Origin: Pararhodobacter sp. CCB-MM2
GTDB taxonomy: Bacteria; Pseudomonadota; Alphaproteobacteria; Rhodobacterales; Rhodobacteraceae
Direction of reading: 5' to 3'
Length of the DNA: 64,000 nt
Assembly: GCF_001691415.1 (NCBI RefSeq)
Contig: NZ_LRRR01000022.1
Span: 1 to 64,000 of the forward strand
Numbering within the stretch: position 1 is the stretch's first letter; each line of letters begins with the position of its first letter. The notes beneath the pieces were generated by a model, which made no database searches, had not been told where the DNA came from, and saw only the letters and a list, made by a program, of their open reading frames with translations. The translations under genes were made by a program, and so were the position numbers. This document shows, in pieces, positions 17,952 to 27,067 of this stretch.

Positions 17952-19205
17952 CTAATGCGCGATGCCCGACCCGGCGGCCTCGTCGATGAGACGCCCGGTG
18001 GTGAAACGATCAAGGTCGAAGGGCCGCGAGATGTCGTGGTGCTGCCCGGTCGCCAGAAGATGCGCGAGCAAAGTGCCGCCGGCCGGGATGGCCTTGAACC
18101 CGCCGGTGCCCCAGCCGCCGTTGAGGAACAGGCCGGGCAGGGGGCTTTCGCCCAGAATGGGCGAGCTGTCGGGGACCACATCGACGATCCCCGCCCATTG
18201 CCGCATCAGCTTCAGCTGGCGGAAGGCCGGGAACATCTCCAGAAGGCCCGCGATCACCGTCTCCAGCACCGGCAGATTGCCGCGCTGACCATACGAGGGC
18301 ACGCGGTCCAGTGCGCCGCCGATGACGATCTCGCCCTTGTCGGACTGGCTGGCATAGGTGCCGGTGCCGGGCGACAGGACCACGGTGTCGAGGATCGGCT
18401 TCACCGGCTCGGACACGCAGGCCTGCAAGGCGTAGGAGGTCACCGGCAGACGGAACCCGGCTTTCGTCGCCAGAACCGAGGAATGCCCGGCGACCGCCAT
18501 GCCGACGCGATCCGCCCGAACCTCGCCGCGCGAGGTGCGCAGGCCGCGACAACGCCCGCCCTCGATCAGGAAATCCTCGACTTCGCATTGCTGGATGATG
18601 TCCACCCCCAGCTTGGACGCGGCGCGGGCATAGCCCCAGGCGACCGCGTCATGGCGCGCGGTGCCGGCACGCCCCTGCCAGATCCCGCCAAGCGCCGGAT
18701 AACGCGCATCCGGCCCGCCGTGGTGGATCGGCAGCCGCTGGCGCACGCCGTCTGCATCCAGCAGCTCGGCATCGGTGCCGTTGATCTGCATGGCGTTGAC
18801 GACGCGGGCCGACATCTCCATCTCGGCCGGGGTATGGGCAAGGCTGACCATGCCGCGCTGCGACAGCATGATGTTGTAGTTCAGCTCGATCGACAGCTTC
18901 TCATAGAGCTTCAGCGACAAGTCATAGAGCCGCACGCTCTCAGGGAAGAAGTAGTTCGAGCGCACCACCGTGGTGTTGCGCCCTGTGTTGCCGCCGCCCA
19001 GCCAACCCTTCTCGATCACCGCGACATTGGTGATGCCATGGGTCTTGGCGAGGTAATAGGCGGTCGCCAGCCCCTGCCCGCCGCCGCCGATGATGACGAC
19101 GTCATAGCGCGGCTTCAGCGGCCGGTCGTCCCAGGCGGGTTGCCAGCCTTTCTGGCCGGACAACCCTTCCTTCAGAAGCGAGAGCGCGGAGTAGCGACGG
19201 GTCAT
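17952..19205 (-). CDS. soxB: Sarcosine oxidase beta subunit
   Basis: This FAD-containing catalytic subunit is 417 aa. The dinucleotide-binding motif VVIIGGGGQGLATAYYLA is at about residues 36-53. The segment GTARHDAVAW (181-190) contains His185, in the region where characterised heterotetrameric enzymes bind FMN covalently; this equivalence is inferred. GGWGTGGFKAIPAGG near the C-terminus is typical of the family. It overlaps the upstream dehydrogenase gene by 4 nt and precedes soxD by 9 nt, so it is clearly co-transcribed. Confidence 0.95.
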   Translation of the reverse strand: MTRRYSALSLLKEGLSGQKGWQPAWDDRPLKPRYDVVIIGGGGQGLATAYYLAKTHGITNVAVIEKGWLGGGNTGRNTTVVRSNYFFPESVRLYDLSLKLYEKLSIELNYNIMLSQRGMVSLAHTPAEMEMSARVVNAMQINGTDAELLDADGVRQRLPIHHGGPDARYPALGGIWQGRAGTARHDAVAWGYARAASKLGVDIIQQCEVEDFLIEGGRCRGLRTSRGEVRADRVGMAVAGHSSVLATKAGFRLPVTSYALQACVSEPVKPILDTVVLSPGTGTYASQSDKGEIVIGGALDRVPSYGQRGNLPVLETVIAGLLEMFPAFRQLKLMRQWAGIVDVVPDSSPILGESPLPGLFLNGGWGTGGFKAIPAGGTLLAHLLATGQHHDISRPFDLDRFTTGRLIDEAAGSGIAH

Positions 19206-21613
19206 TTCCGCAGCGCCGTCCCGTCGGGGTCATAGGGCGAGGCGGGGATCACCCGCGCCGTGACCTCTTCGCCGACGATATGCAGTGTCAGGTCGGTGCC
19301 CGGTTCGCTGACGGCGCGGTCGACCATGGCCAGCGCGAAGCTGCGGCCCAGCGTGTGGCCATAGCCGCCCGAAGTGACGTAGCCGACCAGCTTGCCGTCG
19401 TGCCAGATGGGCTCGTAGCCGGTGGCGTCGGCATCCTTGGCGTCGACCTCCAGCGTGACCAGCAATTTGGCGGGCGGGTTGTCCCGCTCTGCCAGCGCGG
19501 CGTCGCGGCCGATGAAGGCGGGCTTGTCGAAGTCGATGAAGCGGTCGAAGCCGGTCTGGGCGGGCGTGTAGCCCTGGGTGAATTCCCGCGACCAGATGCC
19601 GAAGCTTTTCTCCAGCCGCAGCGAGAGGACGGCGGCGAAACCAACCTCGCGCAGGCCCAGATCGGCGCCGGCCTTCAGCAGGGCGCGGCGGAGCGACACC
19701 TGCTCCAGCGCGCCGCAGTTGATCTCGTAGCCCAGCTCGCCCGAGATCGACATGCGCGCGACCTTGGCGCGGATCAGGCCGATATCGATGGTCTTGCAGC
19801 CCATGAACGGCAGCCCCTTGGCCGAGATGTCGTCCTTGGTCAGGCGTTGCAGGATGGTGCGCGCATTGGGGCCGAACAGCGCCATGCCGGTAGTCGCGTC
19901 CGAGAGATCGCGCAGGGTGACGCCGTCGCCCATGTGGTCCTCGAACCAGCGCATGTGCCATTCGCGCAGGTAGTAGGAGCCCATGATCCACCAGCTGCCG
20001 TCGCCCCAGTTGAGGACGGTCAGATCGCCCTTCAGCTTGCCGTTCTCGCCCAGCATCGGGGCCAGACGGGCGCGGCCCGGTCCGGGCAGGCGGCAGGCCA
20101 GCAGGGTGTCCAGCCATTCCTTCGCGCCGGGGCCGGTGACCTCGTAGCGCGAGAAGGCGGTCATATCGAGAAGGCCGGCCACTTCGCGCGCGGCGCGGGC
20201 TTCCTCGCCCACCAGATCGAAGGCATTGGAGCGGCGCAGGGTCGGTTTCTCGACGAAATCCTCGGGCGCGAAATAGAGCGGTTGCTCCAGGCCCCAGGCG
20301 GCGCCCCAGCGGCAACCGGCGGCGCTGAGGTCGCTGTAGACCGGCGGGGTCTTCAGCGGACGGCCGGCGGGCAGCTGCTCGTTCGGGTAGGACATGATGA
20401 AACGGCGCGAATAAAACTGGCCGGTGGTCTGGCGGATGAACTCGCGGTTGGCGGCGAAATCGCCGTAGCGGGCGATGTCCATGCCGAAGATGTCGGCCTC
20501 GGGCTCGCCATGGATCATCCATTCGGCCAGCGATTTGCCGACGCCGCCGCCCTGCAGGAAGCCCGCCATCACGCCACAGGCGACCCAATAGTTGCGCACC
20601 CCGCGCACCGGGCCGACCAGCGGGTTGCCATCCGGCGAGAAGGTGAAGGCGCCGTTGACCCAGCGCTTGATGCCGACATTCTCAAGGCAGGGGAAGCGGC
20701 TGAAGCCGAGGCTCAGTTCCTCCTCGATGCGGCCCACGTCCTCTTGCAGCAGCTCGATGCCGAAGTCCCAGGGCGCGCCGTCCATCTGCCAATGCTTGAA
20801 GTCACGCTCGTAGATGCCCAGCAGCAGGCCCTTCTGCTCCTGACGGGTATAGGAGAAGCCCTCGGGGTCGACGACCAGCGGGATCTCGCGGCCCAGCTCG
20901 ACCAGTTCGGGGATCGATTCCGTCACGAGGTAATGGTGCTCCATCGGCGTGACCGGCAGCTCGATCCCCGCCATGCGCCCGACCTGCTTGGCCCAGAGGC
21001 CCCCGGCATTGACGACATGTTCGGCCACCACGACGCCCTTGTCGGTATGGACCTCCCACATCCCATCGGCGCGCTGCGACAGGCTTTCGACCTTGGTGTG
21101 CTCAAGGATCGAGGCGCCCCGGTTCTTCGCCGCGCGGGCATAGGCATGCACCACGGCCGAGGGGTCGATATGCCCCTCGCGGTCGCTCCACATGCCGCCG
21201 AGTACGCCCTCGGTCGAGACGATGGGGCAGCGGCGCTTGATCTCGTCGGGGGTGATCAGCTCGACATCGTTGATGCCCAAGGACTGGAAGGTGCGCAGCG
21301 AGGATTGCAGCCATTCCCAGCGCTCGGGTTCGCTGGCGAGGGTGATCCCGCCGGTCATGTGCATGCCGATCTCGATGCCGGATTCCGCGCCGACCTCTTG
21401 CAGCAGGTCGATCGTATAGGATTGCAGCGCGGCGATGTTGGGATCCGAGTTCAGCGCATGAAAGCCGCCGGCGGCGTGCCAGCTGGAACCGGCGGTCAGA
21501 ACGTCACGCTCGAAGATCGCCACATCGGTCCAGCCGAACTTGGTGAGGTGATAGGCCACCGAGGCCCCGACGACACCGCCGCCGATGATGGCCACCCGAT
21601 AATGCGATTTCAT
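19202..21613 (-). CDS. FAD-dependent dimethylglycine/sarcosine dehydrogenase-type protein with GcvT domain
   Basis: This fused enzyme is about 803 aa. It has an N-terminal FAD oxidoreductase (IIGGGVVGASVAYHL, residues 9-23), a central FAO_M-type region and a C-terminal GcvT folate-binding domain (GELGYEINC and LEKSFGIWSREF). SSWHAAGG (43-50) places His46 where dimethylglycine dehydrogenases attach FAD covalently. With soxBDAG directly downstream, N,N-dimethylglycine demethylation to sarcosine is the most economical role, but sarcosine or another N-methyl compound is possible. The start at 21613 is supported by GGGAG 7 nt upstream. It is the first gene of the operon. Confidence 0.88.
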   Translation of the reverse strand: MKSHYRVAIIGGGVVGASVAYHLTKFGWTDVAIFERDVLTAGSSWHAAGGFHALNSDPNIAALQSYTIDLLQEVGAESGIEIGMHMTGGITLASEPERWEWLQSSLRTFQSLGINDVELITPDEIKRRCPIVSTEGVLGGMWSDREGHIDPSAVVHAYARAAKNRGASILEHTKVESLSQRADGMWEVHTDKGVVVAEHVVNAGGLWAKQVGRMAGIELPVTPMEHHYLVTESIPELVELGREIPLVVDPEGFSYTRQEQKGLLLGIYERDFKHWQMDGAPWDFGIELLQEDVGRIEEELSLGFSRFPCLENVGIKRWVNGAFTFSPDGNPLVGPVRGVRNYWVACGVMAGFLQGGGVGKSLAEWMIHGEPEADIFGMDIARYGDFAANREFIRQTTGQFYSRRFIMSYPNEQLPAGRPLKTPPVYSDLSAAGCRWGAAWGLEQPLYFAPEDFVEKPTLRRSNAFDLVGEEARAAREVAGLLDMTAFSRYEVTGPGAKEWLDTLLACRLPGPGRARLAPMLGENGKLKGDLTVLNWGDGSWWIMGSYYLREWHMRWFEDHMGDGVTLRDLSDATTGMALFGPNARTILQRLTKDDISAKGLPFMGCKTIDIGLIRAKVARMSISGELGYEINCGALEQVSLRRALLKAGADLGLREVGFAAVLSLRLEKSFGIWSREFTQGYTPAQTGFDRFIDFDKPAFIGRDAALAERDNPPAKLLVTLEVDAKDADATGYEPIWHDGKLVGYVTSGGYGHTLGRSFALAMVDRAVSEPGTDLTLHIVGEEVTARVIPASPYDPDGTALRK

Positions 21614-21648
21614 GCGCTGTCTCCCGAGGCTGGTTGATTCGGGTTCAA

Positions 21649-21664
21649 CGTACATTAGTGTACG
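21649..21664. promoter_or_regulatory. Operator-like inverted repeat upstream of the demethylation operon
   Basis: CGTACA-TTAG-TGTACG is a perfect 6-bp inverted repeat with a 4-nt spacer, 36 nt upstream of the first gene (start 21613). Size and location fit a dimeric repressor site, for example of the GntR type. No regulator gene lies beside the operon, so the protein is unknown. Confidence 0.5.
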
Positions 21665-21723
21665 CAAATCGTGCTAGTGATTTTTTCGCCTCGTGCTGAG
21701 TTTCAATTGAAGGATGAGCGAAA

Positions 21724-21761
21724 ACGGCCCGCCTGTTGGGGTCAACCAACGGACGGGCCGT
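21724..21761 (-). terminator. Rho-independent terminator of TRAP operon 3
   Basis: A 16-bp stem with a single C/A mismatch and a 6-nt loop (outer arms ACGGCCCG and CGGGCCGT) lies 22 nt beyond the dctM stop. On the minus strand the stem is followed by TTTTCG. It separates the TRAP 3 operon from the demethylation operon on the same strand. Confidence 0.8.
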
Positions 21762-21782
21762 ACAAAGGTGTGTGCTTGCGGC

Positions 21783-23087
21783 TTACATGGTCGAGGGCAG
21801 GAACAGCACCAGCGCGGGGAAGGCGACCAGCAGGATCAGCCGCAGGATGTCGGTGACGACGAAGGGCAGCACGCCCTTGAAGATCGTGGTCAATTTCACC
21901 TCCTTGGCGATCATGTTGATGACGAAGACGTTGATCCCCACGGGCGGCGTGATCATCCCCAGCTCGGCCACCATGACGATGATCACGCCGAACCAGACCG
22001 CGTCGAAGCCAAGGTGCATGACGACCGGAAAGACGATCGGCACCAAGAGCAGGATCATGGCCATCGTGTCCAGAATGCAGCCCGCAAGGATGAAGGCGAT
22101 CAGGATCAGCGCCAGCGTGCCATGCGCCGAGAGGTCCAGATCCACCAGCCAGGCCGTCAGCTTCTGCGGCGAGCGGGTGATGGCGAGGAAATAGCCAAAC
22201 AGCACCGCGCCGATCAGCACCGTGAAGACCGAGACCGAGGTGCGCAGGCTCTCGACAAGGCAATGCAGGATTTTCGGCCCGTCCAGCTGGCCGCGCAGCA
22301 CGCCGATCAGCAGGGTGGCGGCGGCGCCGATGGCCGAGGCCTCGGTCGGGGTGGCGACGCCAAGGTAGATCGACCCGATCACCGAGAAGAACAGCAGCGC
22401 CACGGCCCAGACGCCGGACAGCGCGCGCATCGCCTCGGGGAGGGAGAAGGGCTGGCCCGCCGGCAGGCCCTTGCGATGGGCGATGAGCACGGTCGCCATG
22501 TAGAGGACGATGGCCAGGGTGCCGGGGATGATGCCGGCGATGAACAATTTGCTGACGTCGGTTTCGGTGATGTAGGCATAGACCACCATCACCACCGAGG
22601 GCGGGATCATGATCCCCAAGGTACCGCCCGCAGCGATGACGCCGGTCGCCGTCTCCTCGCGGTAGCCGAAGCGGCGCATCTCGGGCAGGGCGATGCGGGT
22701 CATGGTGGCGGCCGTCGCAACCGACGACCCGCAGATCGCGGCGAAGCCCGCGCAGGCGGCGATGGTCGACATGGCGACGCCGCCCCTCAGCGCGCCGAAC
22801 CACGCATTCGCGGCGCGGAACATCTCTCGGCTCATGCCGGAATGGGTGGCGAAGGACCCCATCAGGATGAAGAACACCACCAAGGACAGGTGGAAATCGG
22901 TCAGCACCCTGATCGGCGAGGTCGCCAGCAGGTTCAGCGCCGGGTTCAGCCCCCGGATCGCGCCGTAGCCGAACACGCCCACCAACCCCAGCGCCACGCC
23001 GATCGGCACGCGCAGCAGCAGCATGGCAAAGAGGGCGACGAAGCCCGAGACGGCGATCAGATCAGCGTAGGCCACGCTTTGCCTCAT
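21783..23087 (-). CDS. dctM: TRAP transporter large permease, DctM type (system 3)
   Basis: This large permease is 434 aa with about 12 hydrophobic segments. It shows the family blocks GGTLGIMIPPSVVMVVYA and MITPPVGINVFVINM. The start at 23087 overlaps dctQ by 26 nt; a GTG 12 nt further in (23075) is an alternative with a nearby GAGG site. It ends the operon, followed by a strong terminator hairpin. Confidence 0.93.
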   Translation of the reverse strand: MRQSVAYADLIAVSGFVALFAMLLLRVPIGVALGLVGVFGYGAIRGLNPALNLLATSPIRVLTDFHLSLVVFFILMGSFATHSGMSREMFRAANAWFGALRGGVAMSTIAACAGFAAICGSSVATAATMTRIALPEMRRFGYREETATGVIAAGGTLGIMIPPSVVMVVYAYITETDVSKLFIAGIIPGTLAIVLYMATVLIAHRKGLPAGQPFSLPEAMRALSGVWAVALLFFSVIGSIYLGVATPTEASAIGAAATLLIGVLRGQLDGPKILHCLVESLRTSVSVFTVLIGAVLFGYFLAITRSPQKLTAWLVDLDLSAHGTLALILIAFILAGCILDTMAMILLLVPIVFPVVMHLGFDAVWFGVIIVMVAELGMITPPVGINVFVINMIAKEVKLTTIFKGVLPFVVTDILRLILLVAFPALVLFLPSTM

Positions 23088-23589
23088 CCAGTTCCTGATT
23101 GTCAGCCGAGGCGAGGGTATCCGCCCCGGTGAGGATGCGTGCCAGCTTGACCGTGATGGTCAGGCAGCTGGCGGCCAGCCCGCCCCAGATCAGCGCAAGG
23201 AAGGGCCATAGCGGCAGGCGCAGGTCGAAGGTTGTCTCGCCCGAGGCGCGGACGGACAGGATGCGGCCCCAGATCTTCCACGCCAGCAATACGGCGAAGA
23301 CCAGCAGTGCGGCCCAAGCCAGCGCGTCGACCGCGCGGCGCAGGCGCGGGCCGAGGCTCTCGGCCACCAGATCCACCTGAATATGCCCGCCCCTGAGGCC
23401 GATCACGGCAAAGCCCCACGCAAGGCAGGCGCCGAGGATCAGGCGCGAGATGTCGAAGCTGTCGGGCACGGGCATCGCGAACAGGTAGCGGCCCAGCGTC
23501 GAGACCACGACCAGCGCCGTGACAGAGCCCAAGAGGATCGCCGCCACCCATTCGACGGTGCGGCAGAAAAGGTCGAAGAAGCGGGTCAT
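23062..23589 (-). CDS. dctQ: TRAP transporter small permease, DctQ type (system 3)
   Basis: This small membrane subunit is 175 aa, starting MTRFFDLFCRTVEWV. GGHIQVDLVAESL in the cytoplasmic loop and four hydrophobic helices support the DctQ assignment. The start at 23589 is chosen because a GAGGGA site precedes it and because the upstream extension is proline/glycine-rich non-membrane sequence. It lies 50 nt after dctP. Confidence 0.89.
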   Translation of the reverse strand: MTRFFDLFCRTVEWVAAILLGSVTALVVVSTLGRYLFAMPVPDSFDISRLILGACLAWGFAVIGLRGGHIQVDLVAESLGPRLRRAVDALAWAALLVFAVLLAWKIWGRILSVRASGETTFDLRLPLWPFLALIWGGLAASCLTITVKLARILTGADTLASADNQELDEAKRGLR

Positions 23590-23639
23590 TTGTCCCTCGA
23601 TGGCAAAGCCCCGGCCCTGTGACGGGCCGGGGGAGGGGA

Positions 23640-24668
23640 TCATTCGTAGGCGCCGCCGGCAGCCTCAAGGCGCGAGACCAGATCGGCCAGTGCGCCTTCG
23701 GGGTCGGCCAGACCGGCGGTCCCGGCAGCCTCGGCCCATTCGCCGCGCAGCTGCACGGCCAGTGCCTGCCACGCCTCCATCTGCGCCGCGTCGGGTGTGT
23801 AGAAGGTGTGGGCCTCGTCGGTCTTCAGCCGCTCATAGGCCGCGACGTCGACGCGGTCCCAGCCGGTGGCAATGCGCTCGGACCATTCCGGCGTGCAATG
23901 CTCGTCGATCACCGCGCGGTTCTCATCCGACAGCCCGTCGTAGCTGGCCTGATTGATCGCATAGACGAAGGCCACGCCATAGAGCGGCAGGTCGAGGTGA
24001 TGAGTCACCACGTCCTCGACCCCGAACAGACGCAGGCTGTCCCAGGGCGAGACGGTCGCATCGGCCCCGCCCGAGGACAGGATCGCGCGCATTTCCGGCG
24101 CGGGCACCTGCACCGGGCTCGCGCCCATCAGGCTGATCATGCGGGCGATGGTGGCTTGCGGCGGGCGGATGTTCATGCCGGCAAAATCTTCCGGGCCGGC
24201 AATCGGGCCACGGGTCGCATGCAGCGCGCCCGGATGGTGCAGGTGCACGAGGCAGACATGCACGTCCGGCATCTCCTGCGCGGCGTATTGCGCGTACCAT
24301 TCGTGCAGCGCGCGACTGGCGCCGGTGGCGTTCGAGGTCAGGAACGGCAGTTCGGCCGCGGCGATGATCGGGAAGCGGCCGGCCTGATAGCCGGGGTTCA
24401 CGAAGCCGATGTCGACGATGCCGTCGCGGGCCATGTCGTAATGGTCCGGCGCCGAGCCCAGCTGCTGGGCCGGGAAGACGTCGATCTGGATGCGGCCGTC
24501 CGAGGCCTCGTTGATCGATTGCACCCAAGGCTCGAAGCCCGAGATCTGCACTTCGGATTGCGGGGGCACCCAATGCGAGAAGGCCCAAGTGACCTCCTGC
24601 GCGGATGCCATGGTGGCAGCGGCCGAGAGCGCAAGCGCGCTCACGGCAGTCCAGCGAACTGCTTTCAT
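23640..24668 (-). CDS. dctP: TRAP transporter solute-binding protein, DctP type (system 3)
   Basis: This periplasmic receptor is 342 aa. The signal peptide is MKAVRWTAVSALALSAAATMASA, then EVTWAFSHWVPP. The sequence GMNIRPPQ followed by ILSSGGADATVSPWDSL replaces the usual ligand and hinge motifs of dicarboxylate-type receptors. That resembles TRAP receptors for aromatic or keto acids and similar ligands, though this is not decisive. It lies 89 nt downstream of the MarR gene on the same strand, so the two may be co-transcribed. Confidence 0.9.
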   Translation of the reverse strand: MKAVRWTAVSALALSAAATMASAQEVTWAFSHWVPPQSEVQISGFEPWVQSINEASDGRIQIDVFPAQQLGSAPDHYDMARDGIVDIGFVNPGYQAGRFPIIAAAELPFLTSNATGASRALHEWYAQYAAQEMPDVHVCLVHLHHPGALHATRGPIAGPEDFAGMNIRPPQATIARMISLMGASPVQVPAPEMRAILSSGGADATVSPWDSLRLFGVEDVVTHHLDLPLYGVAFVYAINQASYDGLSDENRAVIDEHCTPEWSERIATGWDRVDVAAYERLKTDEAHTFYTPDAAQMEAWQALAVQLRGEWAEAAGTAGLADPEGALADLVSRLEAAGGAYE

Positions 24669-24757
24669 CGTCTCTCTCCCTGATATGGGCGCGGGCCTCC
24701 GTTCCCGCGCCGGGCCGCACCGTCACCGCGACGGGCCGCCCCTCCCTCCGGCGGTTC

Positions 24758-25246
24758 TTACATCCGCCGGAAATTGCTGATGACGCGGTCCAGCATGCCG
24801 CGCAGCAGTGCCACTTCCTCGGGGCTGAAGCCCTGAAGCGTGGCGTCTTCCACGACATTCGCCTGCGCGCTGAGATCGGCGACGATCGCCTCGCCCTGCG
24901 CCGTTGCCCAGACCGCGTTCGAGCGCCGGTCGCCATCGACCGCGCGGCGCTCGACGATGCCCGACTTCTCCATCTTGTCGAGGATCGGCACGAGGCTGGA
25001 GCGTTGCAGCCCCACGGCCTCGGCCAGCTTGATCTGCGACTGGCCCGGATTCTGGCAGATGATCGACAGAAGCCCGAGGTAACGCGCCGCGCCCCCGTGA
25101 TCCGGCGTGTTCGCCTCGAACGCCTTGTAGGCAAGGATCTGCGCCATCCGCAGGCGGAAGTTCACGCTGTCGGCCAGCGCCGGCTGCAGGGCCAGCATCA
25201 GGTCGGCTTCCGTGTCCTCAGACAGTCGGGCGGCGGCGCTTTGCAT
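24758..25246 (-). CDS. MarR-family transcriptional regulator
   Basis: This is a 162-aa winged-helix regulator. The HTH and wing are at about residues 72-108: QSQIKLAEAVGLQRSSLVPI, then the DGDRRSNAVWATAQG wing, which is diagnostic for MarR. It is divergent from the acyl-CoA ligase operon (start 25355) and just upstream of TRAP system 3 on its own strand. It is well placed to control both in response to an aromatic or CoA-thioester ligand (inference from position and from known MarR regulators of such pathways). Confidence 0.88.
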   Translation of the reverse strand: MQSAAARLSEDTEADLMLALQPALADSVNFRLRMAQILAYKAFEANTPDHGGAARYLGLLSIICQNPGQSQIKLAEAVGLQRSSLVPILDKMEKSGIVERRAVDGDRRSNAVWATAQGEAIVADLSAQANVVEDATLQGFSPEEVALLRGMLDRVISNFRRM

Positions 25247-25285
25247 GGGTCGTCCTCGAACTGGTCATCGTCATATTGATTGACG

Positions 25286-25298
25286 TCGAACAATTCGA
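25286..25298. promoter_or_regulatory. Candidate MarR operator in the divergent promoter
   Basis: TCGAA-CAA-TTCGA is a perfect 5-bp inverted repeat between the divergent marR and acyl-CoA ligase genes. It overlaps a broader imperfect 20-bp dyad (25275-25294; ATTGATTG / CGAACAAT around ACGT). Either could be the binding site of the adjacent MarR protein. Confidence 0.4.
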
Positions 25299-25354
25299 TA
25301 ACACTCGGATTGGAGGCTGTCCAGCCTGTCGTTGGAGAGTCAGGGGAGGAAGAC

Positions 25355-27067
25355 ATGAGCGAACACGCCTTGGCGCATTGGCCGGCCAGCAGCGATGGCC
25401 CGGAATTGTGGGAGATCACTCTGGGGGGTCTCTTGGACCGGCAAGCCGCCGCGCTGCCCGACCGGCTGGCGGTGGTGGGCGACGAAAAGGCCGGTGCCGT
25501 GTCGACCCGTTGGACCTATGCCCAGCTGAAGGCCGAGGCCGATGCGCTGGCCCGCGGCATCGTCGACTGGGGCATTCCCGCCGGGGCGCGCGTCGCCGTC
25601 ATGGCGCAGAATTGCGCGGCCTGGGTGCTGCTGGAATACGCGCTGGCCAAGGCCGGTGTGGTGCTGGTCACGGTGAACCCTGCGCTGAAGCCCAATGAGC
25701 TGGCCTATCTGTTGGAGCAGGGTCAGGTCGCCGCGTTGTTCTTCGCGGCAGGCTTCCGGGGCAGCGATATTCCGGGCGACCTTTTGTCCCTGATGCCGGA
25801 TCTGGCCGAGGTGACGGGTGGTTTGCGCAAGGCCGACGGCCCCTTCCCCGCCCTGCGTCGCCTTGCGGTGATCGGCGGTGAGGCCCCCTTCGCCCGCCGG
25901 TTCGAGGATGTCGTGGCCGCCGGCCTGCCGCTGGATGACGCCGCCCGCGCGGCCCGTCAGGACGCGGTGCAGCCGCGCGATGTGGCACAGATCCAGTACA
26001 CCAGCGGCACCACCGGCAAGCCCAAGGGCGCCATGCTGACCCATCATTCCACCGTCAACAACGCCCGCCTGATGGCCGATCGCGGCGGCTATTCGCCCGG
26101 CGACACGATGCTTTCGGCGATGCCGCTGTTCCACACGGCAGGCTGCGTCTGCAACGTCATGGCGCTGGCGGCCTGCGGCGGCACTCTGGTGACGATGGAC
26201 AGTTTCGAGGCCGGGCGGATGCTGCAGCTCTGGGACGAGTTCCGCCCGACGCTGCTCAATGCCGTGCCGACGATGATGGTGCGGATGCTCGAGCACCCCG
26301 ACAACGGCCAATACCAAACCCGGACCCTGCGCCGGATCATCACCGGTGGCACCTCGATCCCGCCGAGCCTGATGCTGAAGATGCGCGAGGCCACGGACGG
26401 CGAGCCGCTGATCATCATGGGCATGACCGAATGCAGCCCGATCATCACTCAGACCCGCGATTCGGATGATCTGGAGACCCGCGTGTCCACCGCCGGCGTT
26501 CCCTTGCCCCATACCGAGATCCGCATCGCCGATGTGGAAACCGGCGCGACCCTGCCCTTCGGCCAATCGGGCGAGCTGTGCATCCGGGGCTATCTGGTGA
26601 TGAAGGGCTATTTCGACATGCCCGAGAAGACCGCCGAGGCGATCGACGCGGACGGCTGGCTGCATTCCGGCGACCTCGCGGTGCTGGAGGATACCGGGCA
26701 TCTGCGCATCGTCGGGCGACTGAAGGACATGATCATCCGCGGCGGCGAGAACGTCTATCCGGTCGAGATCGAGGAATGTCTGCTCGATCACCCGGCGGTC
26801 AGTCAGGCGCAGGTGGTGGGCGTCCCCGACCCCGATCTGGGCGAGGAGAGCTATGCCTATGCGGTGCTGGTCGAGGGGGCCTCGGCCGATGCGGCGGCCT
26901 TGCAGAACCACTGCCGCGCGCGCATGGCCCGGCACAAGATGCCGAAATACGTGGAAATCGTGAAGGAGTTGCCGATGACGGCGAACGGCAAGATCCAGAA
27001 ATTCGCCTTGCGCGAGGCAGCCATCGCCGCGTTGCGGGACGGTCGCGTCACGGCGGTCCGCGCATGA
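25355..27067 (+). CDS. AMP-forming acyl-CoA ligase (FadD-like)
   Basis: This 570-aa ANL-superfamily enzyme activates a carboxylic acid to its CoA thioester with ATP. The P-loop-like motif YTSGTTGKPKG lies near residue 213. GMTECSP, LHSGDLA and the hinge/A8 segment GRLKDMIIRGGENVYP follow, with the A10 lysine in TANGKIQK. All catalytic elements are intact. The start is the ATG at 25355, with a strong GGGGAGGA site upstream; the longer frame begins in the promoter. It overlaps the hydratase gene by 4 nt. Acid specificity cannot be read from sequence. Confidence 0.92.
   Translation: MSEHALAHWPASSDGPELWEITLGGLLDRQAAALPDRLAVVGDEKAGAVSTRWTYAQLKAEADALARGIVDWGIPAGARVAVMAQNCAAWVLLEYALAKAGVVLVTVNPALKPNELAYLLEQGQVAALFFAAGFRGSDIPGDLLSLMPDLAEVTGGLRKADGPFPALRRLAVIGGEAPFARRFEDVVAAGLPLDDAARAARQDAVQPRDVAQIQYTSGTTGKPKGAMLTHHSTVNNARLMADRGGYSPGDTMLSAMPLFHTAGCVCNVMALAACGGTLVTMDSFEAGRMLQLWDEFRPTLLNAVPTMMVRMLEHPDNGQYQTRTLRRIITGGTSIPPSLMLKMREATDGEPLIIMGMTECSPIITQTRDSDDLETRVSTAGVPLPHTEIRIADVETGATLPFGQSGELCIRGYLVMKGYFDMPEKTAEAIDADGWLHSGDLAVLEDTGHLRIVGRLKDMIIRGGENVYPVEIEECLLDHPAVSQAQVVGVPDPDLGEESYAYAVLVEGASADAAALQNHCRARMARHKMPKYVEIVKELPMTANGKIQKFALREAAIAALRDGRVTAVRA

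Noticed and set aside
19280..21637. 785-codon plus-strand open frame opposite the dimethylglycine-dehydrogenase-type gene
   Set aside because: It is the exact antisense of a clear FAD/GcvT enzyme, has low-complexity composition and no ribosome site.
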